From NCBI RefSeq assembly GCF_013201625.1, contig NZ_CP053839.1:1054001-1118000 (forward strand): DNA of 64,000 nucleotides, read 5' to 3'. A program made the position numbers and the translations under genes. The notes beneath the pieces were generated by a model, which saw only the letters and a program-made list of their open reading frames with translations, did no database searches and was not told where the DNA came from. This stretch comes from Aliarcobacter lanthieri. Its GTDB lineage: Bacteria; Campylobacterota; Campylobacteria; Campylobacterales; Arcobacteraceae. Below, in pieces: positions 18,072-28,722 of this stretch (position 1 is its first letter; every line of letters begins with the position of its first letter).

Positions 18072-18707
18072 ATGGAAAAAGCATTTATGGAAGCTATGAA
18101 CTTTAGACATGCTTGCAAAGCTTTTGATGAAACAAAGAAAGTTAGTGATGATAATATAAAATATATTCTTGAAGCAGGGCGAAAATCTCCATCTTCTTTT
18201 GGACAAGAAGGTTGGAAATTTTTAGTTATTACAAATGAAGAATTAAAAGCTAAATTAAGACCATATTGTTGGAACCAAGTTCAAATTACTTCTTGCTCAC
18301 ATTTAGTTGTAATTTTAGTTGCTCTTGATAATTTAAAACCAGATAGTAAAGTTCCAGCAAAAAGATTTTCAAGAAGGGAATTACCAAAAGAAAAAATAGA
18401 TGCTTATGTAGAACTTTATGCAAATCATTTGAAAATTACTGGCGTTTTAGATAGTGATAGAACTTTATACGCTTGGGGTGCAAGACAAACATATATTGCC
18501 TTAGCAAATATGATGACAGCGGCAGCAGTTAAAGGAATAGATTCTTGTCCTATTGAAGGATTTGATAAATATGAAGTAGAAAAAGTTTTATCTTTGGATA
18601 CAAAAGAGTATCAAGTAAGTGCTATTCTACCTTTGGGATATAGAATCAATCCACAATCAACTCAAATGAGATTACCTTTTGAAGAAGTAGTTGAATTTAT
18701 AAAATAA
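18072..18707 (+). CDS. Nitroreductase family protein (NfsB-like)
   Basis: This is a 211-residue FMN-dependent nitroreductase. FMN-binding residues appear in RHACKAFDETKKVSDDNI, GRKSPSSFGQEGWKFLVIT and SAILPLGYR near the end. The AWGARQTYIALANMMTAAAV helix is characteristic of the NfsB/FRase I branch. It reduces nitroaromatics or quinones with NAD(P)H. It is cotranscribed with the MdaB-like gene upstream, under likely HxlR control, suggesting an electrophile or quinone stress unit. Confidence 0.92.
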   Translation: MEKAFMEAMNFRHACKAFDETKKVSDDNIKYILEAGRKSPSSFGQEGWKFLVITNEELKAKLRPYCWNQVQITSCSHLVVILVALDNLKPDSKVPAKRFSRRELPKEKIDAYVELYANHLKITGVLDSDRTLYAWGARQTYIALANMMTAAAVKGIDSCPIEGFDKYEVEKVLSLDTKEYQVSAILPLGYRINPQSTQMRLPFEEVVEFIK

Positions 18708-18715
18708 TTTATAAA

Positions 18716-18738
18716 AGAAGAAAATTTTATTTTCTTCT
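18716..18738 (+). terminator. Terminator after the nitroreductase gene
   Basis: AGAAGAAAAT and ATTTTCTTCT form a 10-bp stem with a TTT loop just after the stop codon. The tail has only short T runs. Confidence 0.7.
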
Positions 18739-18809
18739 TCTAACTTACAATCAATAAACTAAGTAAAAATATAGTAGAATAGCCAATATTTCACAATATA
18801 AGGTGTAAG

Positions 18810-20303
18810 ATGTTTAATATTAGTGATATTGAAAATTGGCTAAGAGATCATGGAATAAACAATTATCATATATCAGAAGATTTTTATGTTTCTGTTCAAG
18901 GGAATGTTAATTTAAATGAGAAGTTAAAAGGTGAGAAACTTCCTGTTAAATTTGATAGAATTGATGGGTACTTCGATATAAGTAATAATGATTTATTAAC
19001 TTTAGAAGGATCTCCTAAAATTGTTATGAAAGATTTTAATTGTTCATACAACAAATTAACTTCTTTATTTGATTGTCCTGTTGAAGTAGGTGATTTTGAT
19101 TGTTCACATAATAATTTAAAAAATTTATCATATGGACCAAAAGAAGTTAAAGGATTTTATGATTGCTCATACAACGAGTTAACATCTATTAAAGCAAGTC
19201 CTAGAACAGTAAAAGGTCATTTTAAATGTAACAATAATCGTCTTACAACATTAGAAGGTGGACCAAAGACTATTGATACATATTTCGATTGTTCAAATAA
19301 TATCATAGAAGCTTTAATGGGTGGACCAATTACAGTTAAAGAAGATTATATTTGTAGTGTAAATCGATTGAGTGATTTAGATGGTGTTGCAGATGAAATT
19401 GGTGGAGATTTAGTAACTGATATCAAATTAAGTATTAATTCAAAATATGATGATGAAGGACAATTCTATAGATATAAAGGAAGTGAAGCTGTTTCTCATA
19501 TTTATAGGCCTGTTGTTGCTTTAACAAATGTTGAAGATATCCAATCATGGCTTGATAAATATGATATTAAAGGTGCTACAATTTTACCTGATAATTCTGT
19601 TGATGTTCATGGAGATGTAAAATTATCAAATAGATTACCTAACTTATCAAAATTACCTATTAATTTTAATTATGTTGATGGAGATTTTGATATAAGTGAA
19701 AATGAACTTGTATCTTTAGAAGGAAGTCCTATTAAAGTGGGTGGTAGCTTTTTTGCTTATAAAAATGAACTAAACTCTCTTAGAGGTGGACCAAAAGAGG
19801 TAAAAGGAAGTTTTGTTATTTTACATAATAATATAACTTCTCTTCAAAACTCTCCTACAGTTGTTAAAGATGATTATATCTGTTCACATAATCCTTTAAG
19901 AACGTTAGAAGGTATAAATACTGTTTTAGGGTATGTTTTTACTGGAGTTTATGTTCCAAGATTGAAATGCCAAAAATATAATTATAAAGGTATTACAACA
20001 TATAAATATCCTGGGGATGCTGTAATGAAGTATCTTGATGAAGAGTATATTTCACTAACAGATGAAGAAAAAGCATTTGAAAGTACTAAAAAGAATTTAG
20101 AGAAAGTTATTAAAAAAATGTTAAATGCAAATACTTTAACAAAAGAGATGATAACAGATCAACTTATAAAAAATCTTACTAAATATCAATTAGACCAACT
20201 AAAAACAAAAGTTCTATGGATTAAAAATCCACCAAATGAAGATAATAGTGATATCATAAGTGAAGATGATATTATGAAATTGGCTTTTGAAAAAGAGTTA
20301 TAG
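18810..20303 (+). CDS. Leucine-rich-repeat-like protein with internal duplication
   Basis: This 497-residue cytoplasmic-looking protein has no signal peptide. Repeats of about 20-22 residues have the pattern F-D-C-S-x-N-x-L-x-x-L-x-x-x-P-x-x-V (for example FNCSYNKLTSLFDCPVEVGD). The protein contains two related halves. Residues ~1-220 and ~235-400 each start with an unusual lead-in (IENWLRDHGI and IQSWLDKYDI), then an LP-(V/I)-x-F segment and the repeats. A Lys-rich helical tail follows. The repeats probably make a binding surface for another protein. No partner is evident from neighbours, and the gene stands alone. Confidence 0.75.
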   Translation: MFNISDIENWLRDHGINNYHISEDFYVSVQGNVNLNEKLKGEKLPVKFDRIDGYFDISNNDLLTLEGSPKIVMKDFNCSYNKLTSLFDCPVEVGDFDCSHNNLKNLSYGPKEVKGFYDCSYNELTSIKASPRTVKGHFKCNNNRLTTLEGGPKTIDTYFDCSNNIIEALMGGPITVKEDYICSVNRLSDLDGVADEIGGDLVTDIKLSINSKYDDEGQFYRYKGSEAVSHIYRPVVALTNVEDIQSWLDKYDIKGATILPDNSVDVHGDVKLSNRLPNLSKLPINFNYVDGDFDISENELVSLEGSPIKVGGSFFAYKNELNSLRGGPKEVKGSFVILHNNITSLQNSPTVVKDDYICSHNPLRTLEGINTVLGYVFTGVYVPRLKCQKYNYKGITTYKYPGDAVMKYLDEEYISLTDEEKAFESTKKNLEKVIKKMLNANTLTKEMITDQLIKNLTKYQLDQLKTKVLWIKNPPNEDNSDIISEDDIMKLAFEKEL

Positions 20304-20392
20304 GCTCTTTTTAAGCCATAAAACTTAATTTTTTGCTATAATCGGGCAAATTTTATAAAATAAATAATTTAAAAAATGGAGAAATTTATAAT

Positions 20393-21988
20393 ATGGTACA
20401 AACTGTAAATCTAAAAAAAGCTTTTGGTGCAAGAGTTTTATTTCAGGATATAAATTTAAAACTTGATACTGGAAAAAGATATGGACTTATTGGAGCAAAT
20501 GGTGCTGGTAAGACAACTTTCTTAAAAATACTTTCAGGACAAGAAGAGGCAACTGAAGGAGAAGTACAAATTCAAAATGGTAAAAAAGTAGGGGTTTTAT
20601 CTCAAAATCAATTTGCTTTTGAAAACTTTACTCTATTTGATACTGTTTTAATGGGTAATAAAAGACTTTATGATGCTGTAAAAGAGAAAGAAGAATTGTA
20701 TATGAGTCCAGAATTTACAGATGAAGTAAATAATAGACTTGCTGAATTAGAAATAGTTTGTTGTGAAGAAGATCCAACTTATGAATATGATATTAAAGTT
20801 ACAAAAATTTTAGAAGATTTAGGATTTCCTTCTTCAACTCATCAAAATTTAATGAGTACTTTAACAGGTGGAGATAAAGTTAAAATACTTTTAGCACAAG
20901 TTTTATATCCAAAACCTGATATTTTATTCTTAGATGAACCTACGAATAACCTTGATATCGAAACTATCGGATGGCTTGAAAATCAACTTCAACACCATGA
21001 AGGAACAATGGTTGTTATTTCTCACGATAGACACTTTTTAAATGCTGTTTGTACAAATATTTTAGATGTTGATTTTAAAAAAATTAGAGAGTTTAGTGGA
21101 ACTTATGATGATTGGTATATTGCTTCAACTTTAATAGCAAAACAACAACAAGCTGATGTTAATAAAAAACAAAAAGAGAAAGAAGAGCTTGAAAAGTTTA
21201 TTGCTAGATTTAGTGCAAATGCTTCAAAAGCAAAACAAGCAACTTCAAGACAAAAACAGCTTGATAAATTAGATATTCAAGCTATTGAAGTATCAAGTAG
21301 AAGAGATCCATCTATTATTTTTAGACAAAAAAGAGAAGTTGGAAAAGAGTTGTTGAGTGTTAAAAATATTTCAAAATCTTATGGGGATAAAGTAGTACTA
21401 AATGATATATCATTTACTTTAGAAAAAGGTGATAAAATAGCACTTATTGGACAAAATGGTATTGGAAAAACAACACTTTGTGAAATTTTAATGGGTAATT
21501 TGCAACCTGATAATGGAGAAGTTTTATGGGGTGCAACTATTCAAAACTCATATTTCCCACAAAATACAACTGATATTATAACTGGTGATATGACTTTATA
21601 TGATTGGTTAAGAGGTTTTGATAGAGATGCTGATATTGGTGAGATTAGAAATTGTTTAGGAAGAATGTTATTTAATGGTCAAGAACAAGAGAAAAAAGTA
21701 AATGCTTGTTCTGGTGGAGAAAAACATAGAATGATGCTTTCTAAAATTATGTTAGAACAAGGTAATTTTTTAGTATTAGATGAACCAACAAACCACTTAG
21801 ATTTAGAGGCTATTATTGCTTTAGGTGAAGGTTTACATGAATATGTAGGCTCTATAATTTGTGTATCACATGATAGAGAGTTATTAGATGCTTATGCAAA
21901 TAGAATTATAGAAATTCAACCAGATGGAACTATAATTGACTTTAAAGGAAGTTATGAAGAGTTTAATGAGTCTAAAGAAAATAAATAG
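20393..21988 (+). CDS. ABC-F family ATPase (YbiT-like)
   Basis: This 531-residue soluble protein has two ABC ATPase domains and no membrane segments. Walker A motifs are GANGAGKTT (first) and GQNGIGKTT (second). The signature motifs are LTGGDKVKILLAQVL and CSGGEKHRMMLSKIM. Walker B motifs end in LFLDEPTNNLD and LVLDEPTNHLD, the ABC-F linker lies between domains, and H-switches are present (VISHDRHFL, CVSHDREL). ABC-F proteins act on the ribosome, rescuing stalled synthesis, and the YbiT-like branch is a housekeeping one. Antibiotic resistance is not implied. Confidence 0.93.
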   Translation: MVQTVNLKKAFGARVLFQDINLKLDTGKRYGLIGANGAGKTTFLKILSGQEEATEGEVQIQNGKKVGVLSQNQFAFENFTLFDTVLMGNKRLYDAVKEKEELYMSPEFTDEVNNRLAELEIVCCEEDPTYEYDIKVTKILEDLGFPSSTHQNLMSTLTGGDKVKILLAQVLYPKPDILFLDEPTNNLDIETIGWLENQLQHHEGTMVVISHDRHFLNAVCTNILDVDFKKIREFSGTYDDWYIASTLIAKQQQADVNKKQKEKEELEKFIARFSANASKAKQATSRQKQLDKLDIQAIEVSSRRDPSIIFRQKREVGKELLSVKNISKSYGDKVVLNDISFTLEKGDKIALIGQNGIGKTTLCEILMGNLQPDNGEVLWGATIQNSYFPQNTTDIITGDMTLYDWLRGFDRDADIGEIRNCLGRMLFNGQEQEKKVNACSGGEKHRMMLSKIMLEQGNFLVLDEPTNHLDLEAIIALGEGLHEYVGSIICVSHDRELLDAYANRIIEIQPDGTIIDFKGSYEEFNESKENK

Positions 21989-22007
21989 TTAGGAAACCTA
22001 ACTATTT
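21983..22007. terminator. Bidirectional terminator
   Basis: AAATAGTTAGG, loop AAA, CCTAACTATTT: an 11-bp perfect stem spanning the ABC-F stop and facing the convergent thioesterase gene. Confidence 0.88.
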
Positions 22008-22009
22008 AT

Positions 22010-22483
22010 TTATTGTTTTGCATGTCTTGATGACATTCTAATTTCTCTTCTTTGTAAAGCATCGTTATATCTTCTTTTATCATCTTCAGTAATAAGCTCA
22101 AGTTTTGGTACAGGAACAGGAGTTCCATTCTCATCAACAGAAACCATAGTAAAATAGCAAACATTTGTATTTTTTATTGAATTATCTTTTATATCTTCAG
22201 AAATTACTTTTATACCTATTTCCATAGAAGTTCTTCCTGTATAATTTACTGAAGCATGAAAAGTTACTAATGAACCAATTTTAATTGGATTTTTAAATAA
22301 AACCATATCAACTGATAGTGTAACTGCATAATTTCCTGTATATCTAGCAGCACAAGCATAAGCTACTTGATCTAACATTTTCAATATTTCACCACCATGC
22401 ACATTTTTACCTGAGAAATTTGCTTTTTCAGGTGTCATAAGCATTGTCATAGTAAGTGATTTTTCTCTTTTTAAATTTTCCAT
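22010..22483 (-). CDS. Acyl-CoA thioesterase, YciA/BFIT type
   Basis: This protein of about 157 residues has one hotdog domain. The family marker is ANFSGKNVHGGEILKMLDQV, carrying the catalytic-region HGG, followed by AYACAARYTGNYAVTLSVDM and the VDENGTPVPVPKL tail. Such enzymes hydrolyse medium- or long-chain acyl-CoAs. ATG 22483 is chosen because AAGG lies suitably upstream. An ATG at 22516 would add 11 residues with no site. It is monocistronic. Confidence 0.9.
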   Translation of the reverse strand: MENLKREKSLTMTMLMTPEKANFSGKNVHGGEILKMLDQVAYACAARYTGNYAVTLSVDMVLFKNPIKIGSLVTFHASVNYTGRTSMEIGIKVISEDIKDNSIKNTNVCYFTMVSVDENGTPVPVPKLELITEDDKRRYNDALQRREIRMSSRHAKQ

Positions 22484-22604
22484 ATTTATATACCTTATTA
22501 AAGTTATTCGCATCAATTATAATCTAAATTGATAAAAAAGTATTTTATTTTAAATACTTTTTCTAGAATTAAATACTTAAGAATTAAGAAAGGTAACAAT
22601 AATA

Positions 22605-24569
<1,965 letters not shown>

Positions 24570-24577
24570 TTATAAAA

Positions 24578-25762
24578 TTATTTTATGATATGCCCTACAA
24601 ATTTTGACATATTATTCAAAATCTTTCCACCTCTTCTAAATCCTAAAGCACAAGCTTCATAAGCATAAAAAACTCCAGCTTGATAAAAATTTCCTTTTTC
24701 ATCTTTTGGAAACTCTATATATTCTTGATATATAGCTTTATGTCCTTCATACTCTCCACTTGTTTGTTCATCTATACTACCATCAGCATTTACTATTTTT
24801 GTATTTGCTCCTTCTCTTCCAAAAGCTCTTTTTTCTACATATTTTTTACCTTCTAAAGGTTCAAAAGATGTTTCAAGTAAAAGTGGATGATTTGGATATA
24901 AATCCCATAATATTTTCATAAATGCTTTTGATTGGAACATTAAAGTATATGCTGGATTAAAAATAATAGCTTTCTTTTCTTTTATGATTTCAGTCAAAAT
25001 AAGTGCTAATTGACTCTCTTCAATAGCTATATCTTCCCAAGGAATAAGTTTAAACCAAAACTCAAATAGTTCATCATTTTTAAAAATTCCATCATCACTA
25101 AATTGTACATTTTCTATAAATTCAAAATCTGTATTAAATCCAGATTCACTAGCTATATGTTGTAAAAGTTTTGTAGTATTTATATCTTCATTTGAACTAG
25201 AAATACTAGAAAATAGTATTTTCCAACCAAGCTTAGAGTAATATTCATCAAATTTTTCAATATCACTATCTAAAGTGATAATTCTTTTGAAATTATCTTT
25301 TAATGCTTCATAAAGATTGTTAAATTGACTTTCTTCATTTAAGCCATTTTTCTTTAAGATTGCCCATTGTATAATAGCTGTTTCAAAAAGTGAAGTTGGA
25401 GTATCGGCATTAAATTCTATTAATTTTATAGGATTACCATCAATCCCACCAGCTAAATCAAATCTTGAATACAAATGCCAATGTACATCATTTTCCCATG
25501 ATTCTTTTATAATTTCAACTAAATTAAAAGGGATATTTAGTTCATGAAATAAGTCATTATCAATCACATATTGCCCAGCTTCTGCAAACATATCATAAAT
25601 TTCATTAGTTGCTTCATAGTAATTCTCAGCTTCTTCTTCTGATATTACAACTAATTCATCACTAATATATGAACTATTATCACTATCTGTATGCCAAATA
25701 AAACCTATACTTTCTAAATATTCATTTGTTAAAGGGCTTAATTTCTCTAATTTCATTATCAT
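24578..25762 (-). CDS. Glutathionylspermidine synthase-like ATP-grasp protein
   Basis: This 394-residue protein is of the GspS C-terminal domain type (YgiC/YjfC family). Markers are LVEIIKESWENDVHWHLYSR, RFDLAGGIDGNPIKLIEFNADTPT (quoted as the family's substrate loop, in part), ILWDLYPNHPLLLETSFEPL and KRAFGREGANTKIV, part of the ATP-grasp. Enzymes of this family make an amide bond between a carboxylate and an amine with ATP. The substrates in bacteria without the full GspS are not settled. The start overlaps the upstream UPF0323 stop by ATGA, so the two are translationally coupled. This pairing is common in related bacteria. Confidence 0.85.
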   Translation of the reverse strand: MIMKLEKLSPLTNEYLESIGFIWHTDSDNSSYISDELVVISEEEAENYYEATNEIYDMFAEAGQYVIDNDLFHELNIPFNLVEIIKESWENDVHWHLYSRFDLAGGIDGNPIKLIEFNADTPTSLFETAIIQWAILKKNGLNEESQFNNLYEALKDNFKRIITLDSDIEKFDEYYSKLGWKILFSSISSSNEDINTTKLLQHIASESGFNTDFEFIENVQFSDDGIFKNDELFEFWFKLIPWEDIAIEESQLALILTEIIKEKKAIIFNPAYTLMFQSKAFMKILWDLYPNHPLLLETSFEPLEGKKYVEKRAFGREGANTKIVNADGSIDEQTSGEYEGHKAIYQEYIEFPKDEKGNFYQAGVFYAYEACALGFRRGGKILNNMSKFVGHIIK

Positions 25763-26391
25763 CCACCTTTTGATGTTGATGTATTTGATGAACCAGTAGT
25801 TGAAGATTTATTACCAAAGAAACCACTTTGTTTTGAAGCTCCACTTGATCCTGTTGATCCTGCTGGTTTATTAAATGAACTTTGTGATTTACTATATGTT
25901 TGTGGAGATTTGTATTGAGCTGCTTTTTGATTGTTGAAATTTTGATTATTAAATAATTTATTTCCAAGCCAAGAACCTATCATAGCTCCAGCAATAGAAG
26001 ATAATAAAACTCCACCAAGCCCCATTCCTCCACTACTCATTTCTGGATTTGTAAGAGGAGATGTTCCCGAATCTATTTTAGCTTCTTCTTCTTTTACAAG
26101 CTTATCTATCTCTTCTTGAGATAATATTCTTTCACTTCCATCTGGACTTCTTAAAACAATAGTAGTTTTACTAGCAGGAAATTCATCTGCAATTTTGTAG
26201 CTTCCATCACTTGCTTGTTCTATTACTACAAAAGCACCTTGTTGTTGTGAAGCATTTGTAAAAGAATCTCCAGTTTGATTTTGTTGTTGATTTGTATCGT
26301 TACACCCAACTAATCCAAGCACTAAAACAGCACCTAAACCACCAACCATTGAGTAGTCTGAAATCTTTTTAATATAATTTCTCTTTTTCAA
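25759..26391 (-). CDS. UPF0323 family lipoprotein
   Basis: This is a lipoprotein of about 210 residues. It has a basic start, a hydrophobic segment and a lipobox (VLVLGLVGCND), so acylation on Cys is expected. Then comes the family core (GAFVVIEQASDGSYKIADEF, TTIVLRSPDGSERILSQEEI), a Gly-rich membrane-like segment and a Ser/Gly/Gln-rich tail with low complexity. UPF0323 members (Cj0371-like) are Campylobacterota-restricted and affect surface or motility traits by unknown means. I favour a TTG start at 26391 because AAAGGA lies before it. An ATG at 26418 has none. The ATP-grasp gene follows with a 4-base overlap. Confidence 0.85.
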   Translation of the reverse strand: MKKRNYIKKISDYSMVGGLGAVLVLGLVGCNDTNQQQNQTGDSFTNASQQQGAFVVIEQASDGSYKIADEFPASKTTIVLRSPDGSERILSQEEIDKLVKEEEAKIDSGTSPLTNPEMSSGGMGLGGVLLSSIAGAMIGSWLGNKLFNNQNFNNQKAAQYKSPQTYSKSQSSFNKPAGSTGSSGASKQSGFFGNKSSTTGSSNTSTSKGG

Positions 26392-26501
26392 TTTTAAATC
26401 CTTTAGGTAAAAAGTCATAGATTATACCAACAAACATATCAAAATTAAATAATTTTAAAAAAATTAGGATATGATTTTCAAAAATTTATATATTGGAAAA
26501 A

Positions 26502-27356
26502 ATGAGTTCTTTAATTTTTAGTCTAATTTCATCTTTATTAGTAGGGTTTTATATAAAATATTTGAAAATAGGTACAAAAAGAAATCTTTTTGTATTTATT
26601 TTTGCAAATTATATAATGGCAAGTTTTCTTGCGTATTTTTTATTTAATTTATCATTTTCTAATATTAACTTTGAAGTCTTTGATTATAAACTTATTTTTA
26701 GTATATCTATATTATTACCAAGCGTTTTTTATTTATTACACAAATCATTAGAATTTTCTGGACTTGCAAAAACAGATATTTTTCAAAGATTATCTTTAAT
26801 AATTCCAATTATATTTAGTTTTATTATATTTAGTGAAGAATTTTCCTATATAAAAGGTTTTGTAATAATTTTAACTTTTATTAGTATTTTTATGATTTTA
26901 GGTAAAAAATCAGAACAAGAATCAACAAATATTTTTTATTTAATAGCTGTATTTATAGGATATGGAATTATAGATACTTTATTTAAAGTAATAGCAGTGA
27001 ATAAAAATATAAATTTTTTAGAATTACTTTTTATAATTTTTTTATTATCCTCTTTAATCTCTTTTATATATATACTTATTTTTAAAGGAAAAATAAATAC
27101 AAAATATTTTTTATTTGGACTTTTATTAGGCGTATTAAACTTTTCAAATATATATTTTTATATTAAAGCTCACAAAATATTTGAACAAACTCCAACTTTA
27201 GTATTTATTACTATGAATTTAGGGGTAATTATAGGAGGAGTAATGATTGGAAAATACTATTTTAAAGAAATTCTTTCAAAACAAGTAGTTTTCGGAGTTT
27301 TATTAGCTATTTCTTGTATAGTTTTATTGGCTTTTATACAATTAAAAATAATTTAA
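26502..27356 (+). CDS. DMT/EamA-type membrane transporter
   Basis: This 284-residue protein has about ten hydrophobic helices in two halves, as in drug/metabolite transporters. Examples are SLIFSLISSLLVGFYIKYL at the start and TLVFITMNLGVIIGGVMIG in the last third. It is probably a small-molecule exporter of unknown substrate. ATG 26502 is taken as the start. A TTG three codons earlier is possible. It is very AT-rich, even relative to neighbours. brnQ follows 52 bases later. Confidence 0.75.
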   Translation: MSSLIFSLISSLLVGFYIKYLKIGTKRNLFVFIFANYIMASFLAYFLFNLSFSNINFEVFDYKLIFSISILLPSVFYLLHKSLEFSGLAKTDIFQRLSLIIPIIFSFIIFSEEFSYIKGFVIILTFISIFMILGKKSEQESTNIFYLIAVFIGYGIIDTLFKVIAVNKNINFLELLFIIFLLSSLISFIYILIFKGKINTKYFLFGLLLGVLNFSNIYFYIKAHKIFEQTPTLVFITMNLGVIIGGVMIGKYYFKEILSKQVVFGVLLAISCIVLLAFIQLKII

Positions 27357-27408
27357 AAAGTTAATATTGGTTAATATTTGGTAAACAAAAAGTAAAAATA
27401 GGAATGAA

Positions 27409-28710
27409 ATGGTATCACAAAGTAAATTTTTAAAAGATATATTTATATTAGGATTTGCAATATTTTCTATGTATTTTGGTGCAGGTAATATTATATTTCC
27501 ACCATATTTAGGACTTACTTCTTCGAGTAATTGGGACTTGGCATTTGTGTCATATTTTATAGCAGATATTGGTTTTGCAACTTTAGCTATGTTTGCATTA
27601 CTTAAAGCTGGTGGAAGAGTTGAAAATCTAACTCATAAATTAGGTACATTTGCAGGTATTATTTTGACTTCATCTATTATTCTATGTATAGGTCCTCTTA
27701 TTGCATTACCTAGAACTGGTGCTACAACCTATGAAATGTTAATTGTCCCATTCTTTGGTTCTTCTTTTACAAACTCTTTAATTACTTCTATTGTTTATTA
27801 TGGTTTAATTTTAATTTTTACATTAAAACCAACAACGATGATAGAAATCTTAGGTAGATTTTTAACTCCAGCTCTTTTTATTGGTTTATTAATTTTAATT
27901 ATAAAAGGAATAGTTTATCCTATTGCTGGTGGTGAAATTGCACAAAGTAATGCAGAAACAAATACTATTATTTTTGATGGAATGTTAGCTGGATATCAAA
28001 CATTAGATGTTTTAGCTGCACTTGCTTTTGGAATTATTATATTAAAAGCAGTTTCAGATAAAGGTGTTTATAAAGAACATAGTCAACAAATAAGACTTGT
28101 AGCATTTGCATCTATTGTTGCAGCAGTTTCAATATTTATAATATATTTTGGACTTACATATTTAGGTGCTACAACTTCAACAGTTTATGGAAGTGATATA
28201 GATAGAGCGACATTATTAAATAATATTATCTTCTCATTATTTGGAAGTAGTGGAAACTTACTTTTAGGAGTTGTTGTATTTTTGGCTTGTTTTACAACTG
28301 GAGCAGCACTTGTAAGTGTAACAGCTGAGTATTTTTCAAAACTATCTCATAGAAGAGTATCTTATACAACTTTAGTTGTAGTAGTTACTATTTTTAGTAT
28401 AATTGTTACAAATTTTGGTTTAGAATTTATAATTTCTATTGCTTTTCCAATTTTAACTATTGTTTATCCAGCTGCTATTATTTTAGTTATTATATCTTTT
28501 TTTGATAAATTTATTCAAAATGACAATGTTTATAAATTAGCATGCTTTAGTGCAATAACATATTGTATTGTAGAAGTGATCTCTAAGAATATAGTTGAAA
28601 TTTCATTTTTAAATTCTATTCCATTTTATAAAATAGGTTTTGCATGGGTTATTCCTGCAACTATATTTGGAATAATTGGATATTTTATAAAACCTAAAAA
28701 AGAGGATTAA
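27409..28710 (+). CDS. brnQ: Branched-chain amino acid carrier BrnQ
   Basis: This is a 433-residue LIVCS-family transporter with about 12 helices. The signature start FAIFSMYFGAGNIIFPPYLG is the sodium-site motif of BrnQ, followed by GPLIALPRTGATTYEM and FLACFTTGAALVSVTAEYF. It imports Leu, Ile and Val with sodium. A Met start at 27409 follows GGAATGAA. A terminator overlaps its stop and that of the convergent helicase gene. Confidence 0.95.
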   Translation: MVSQSKFLKDIFILGFAIFSMYFGAGNIIFPPYLGLTSSSNWDLAFVSYFIADIGFATLAMFALLKAGGRVENLTHKLGTFAGIILTSSIILCIGPLIALPRTGATTYEMLIVPFFGSSFTNSLITSIVYYGLILIFTLKPTTMIEILGRFLTPALFIGLLILIIKGIVYPIAGGEIAQSNAETNTIIFDGMLAGYQTLDVLAALAFGIIILKAVSDKGVYKEHSQQIRLVAFASIVAAVSIFIIYFGLTYLGATTSTVYGSDIDRATLLNNIIFSLFGSSGNLLLGVVVFLACFTTGAALVSVTAEYFSKLSHRRVSYTTLVVVVTIFSIIVTNFGLEFIISIAFPILTIVYPAAIILVIISFFDKFIQNDNVYKLACFSAITYCIVEVISKNIVEISFLNSIPFYKIGFAWVIPATIFGIIGYFIKPKKED

Positions 28711-28722
28711 TTATCCTCTTTT
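28698..28722. terminator. Bidirectional terminator across both stop codons
   Basis: AAAAGAGGAT, loop TAATT, ATCCTCTTTT: a 10-bp stem with U-runs in both directions, spanning the adjacent stops of brnQ and the helicase. Confidence 0.9.

Noticed and set aside
20393-21988. Antibiotic-resistance ABC-F protein
   Set aside because: The sequence fits the YbiT-like housekeeping branch and there is no resistance context.
25722-25967. Open frame overlapping the UPF0323 and ATP-grasp genes in another phase
   Set aside because: Gln/His-rich composition is what a shifted frame of the Ser/Asn/Gln-rich lipoprotein tail would give.
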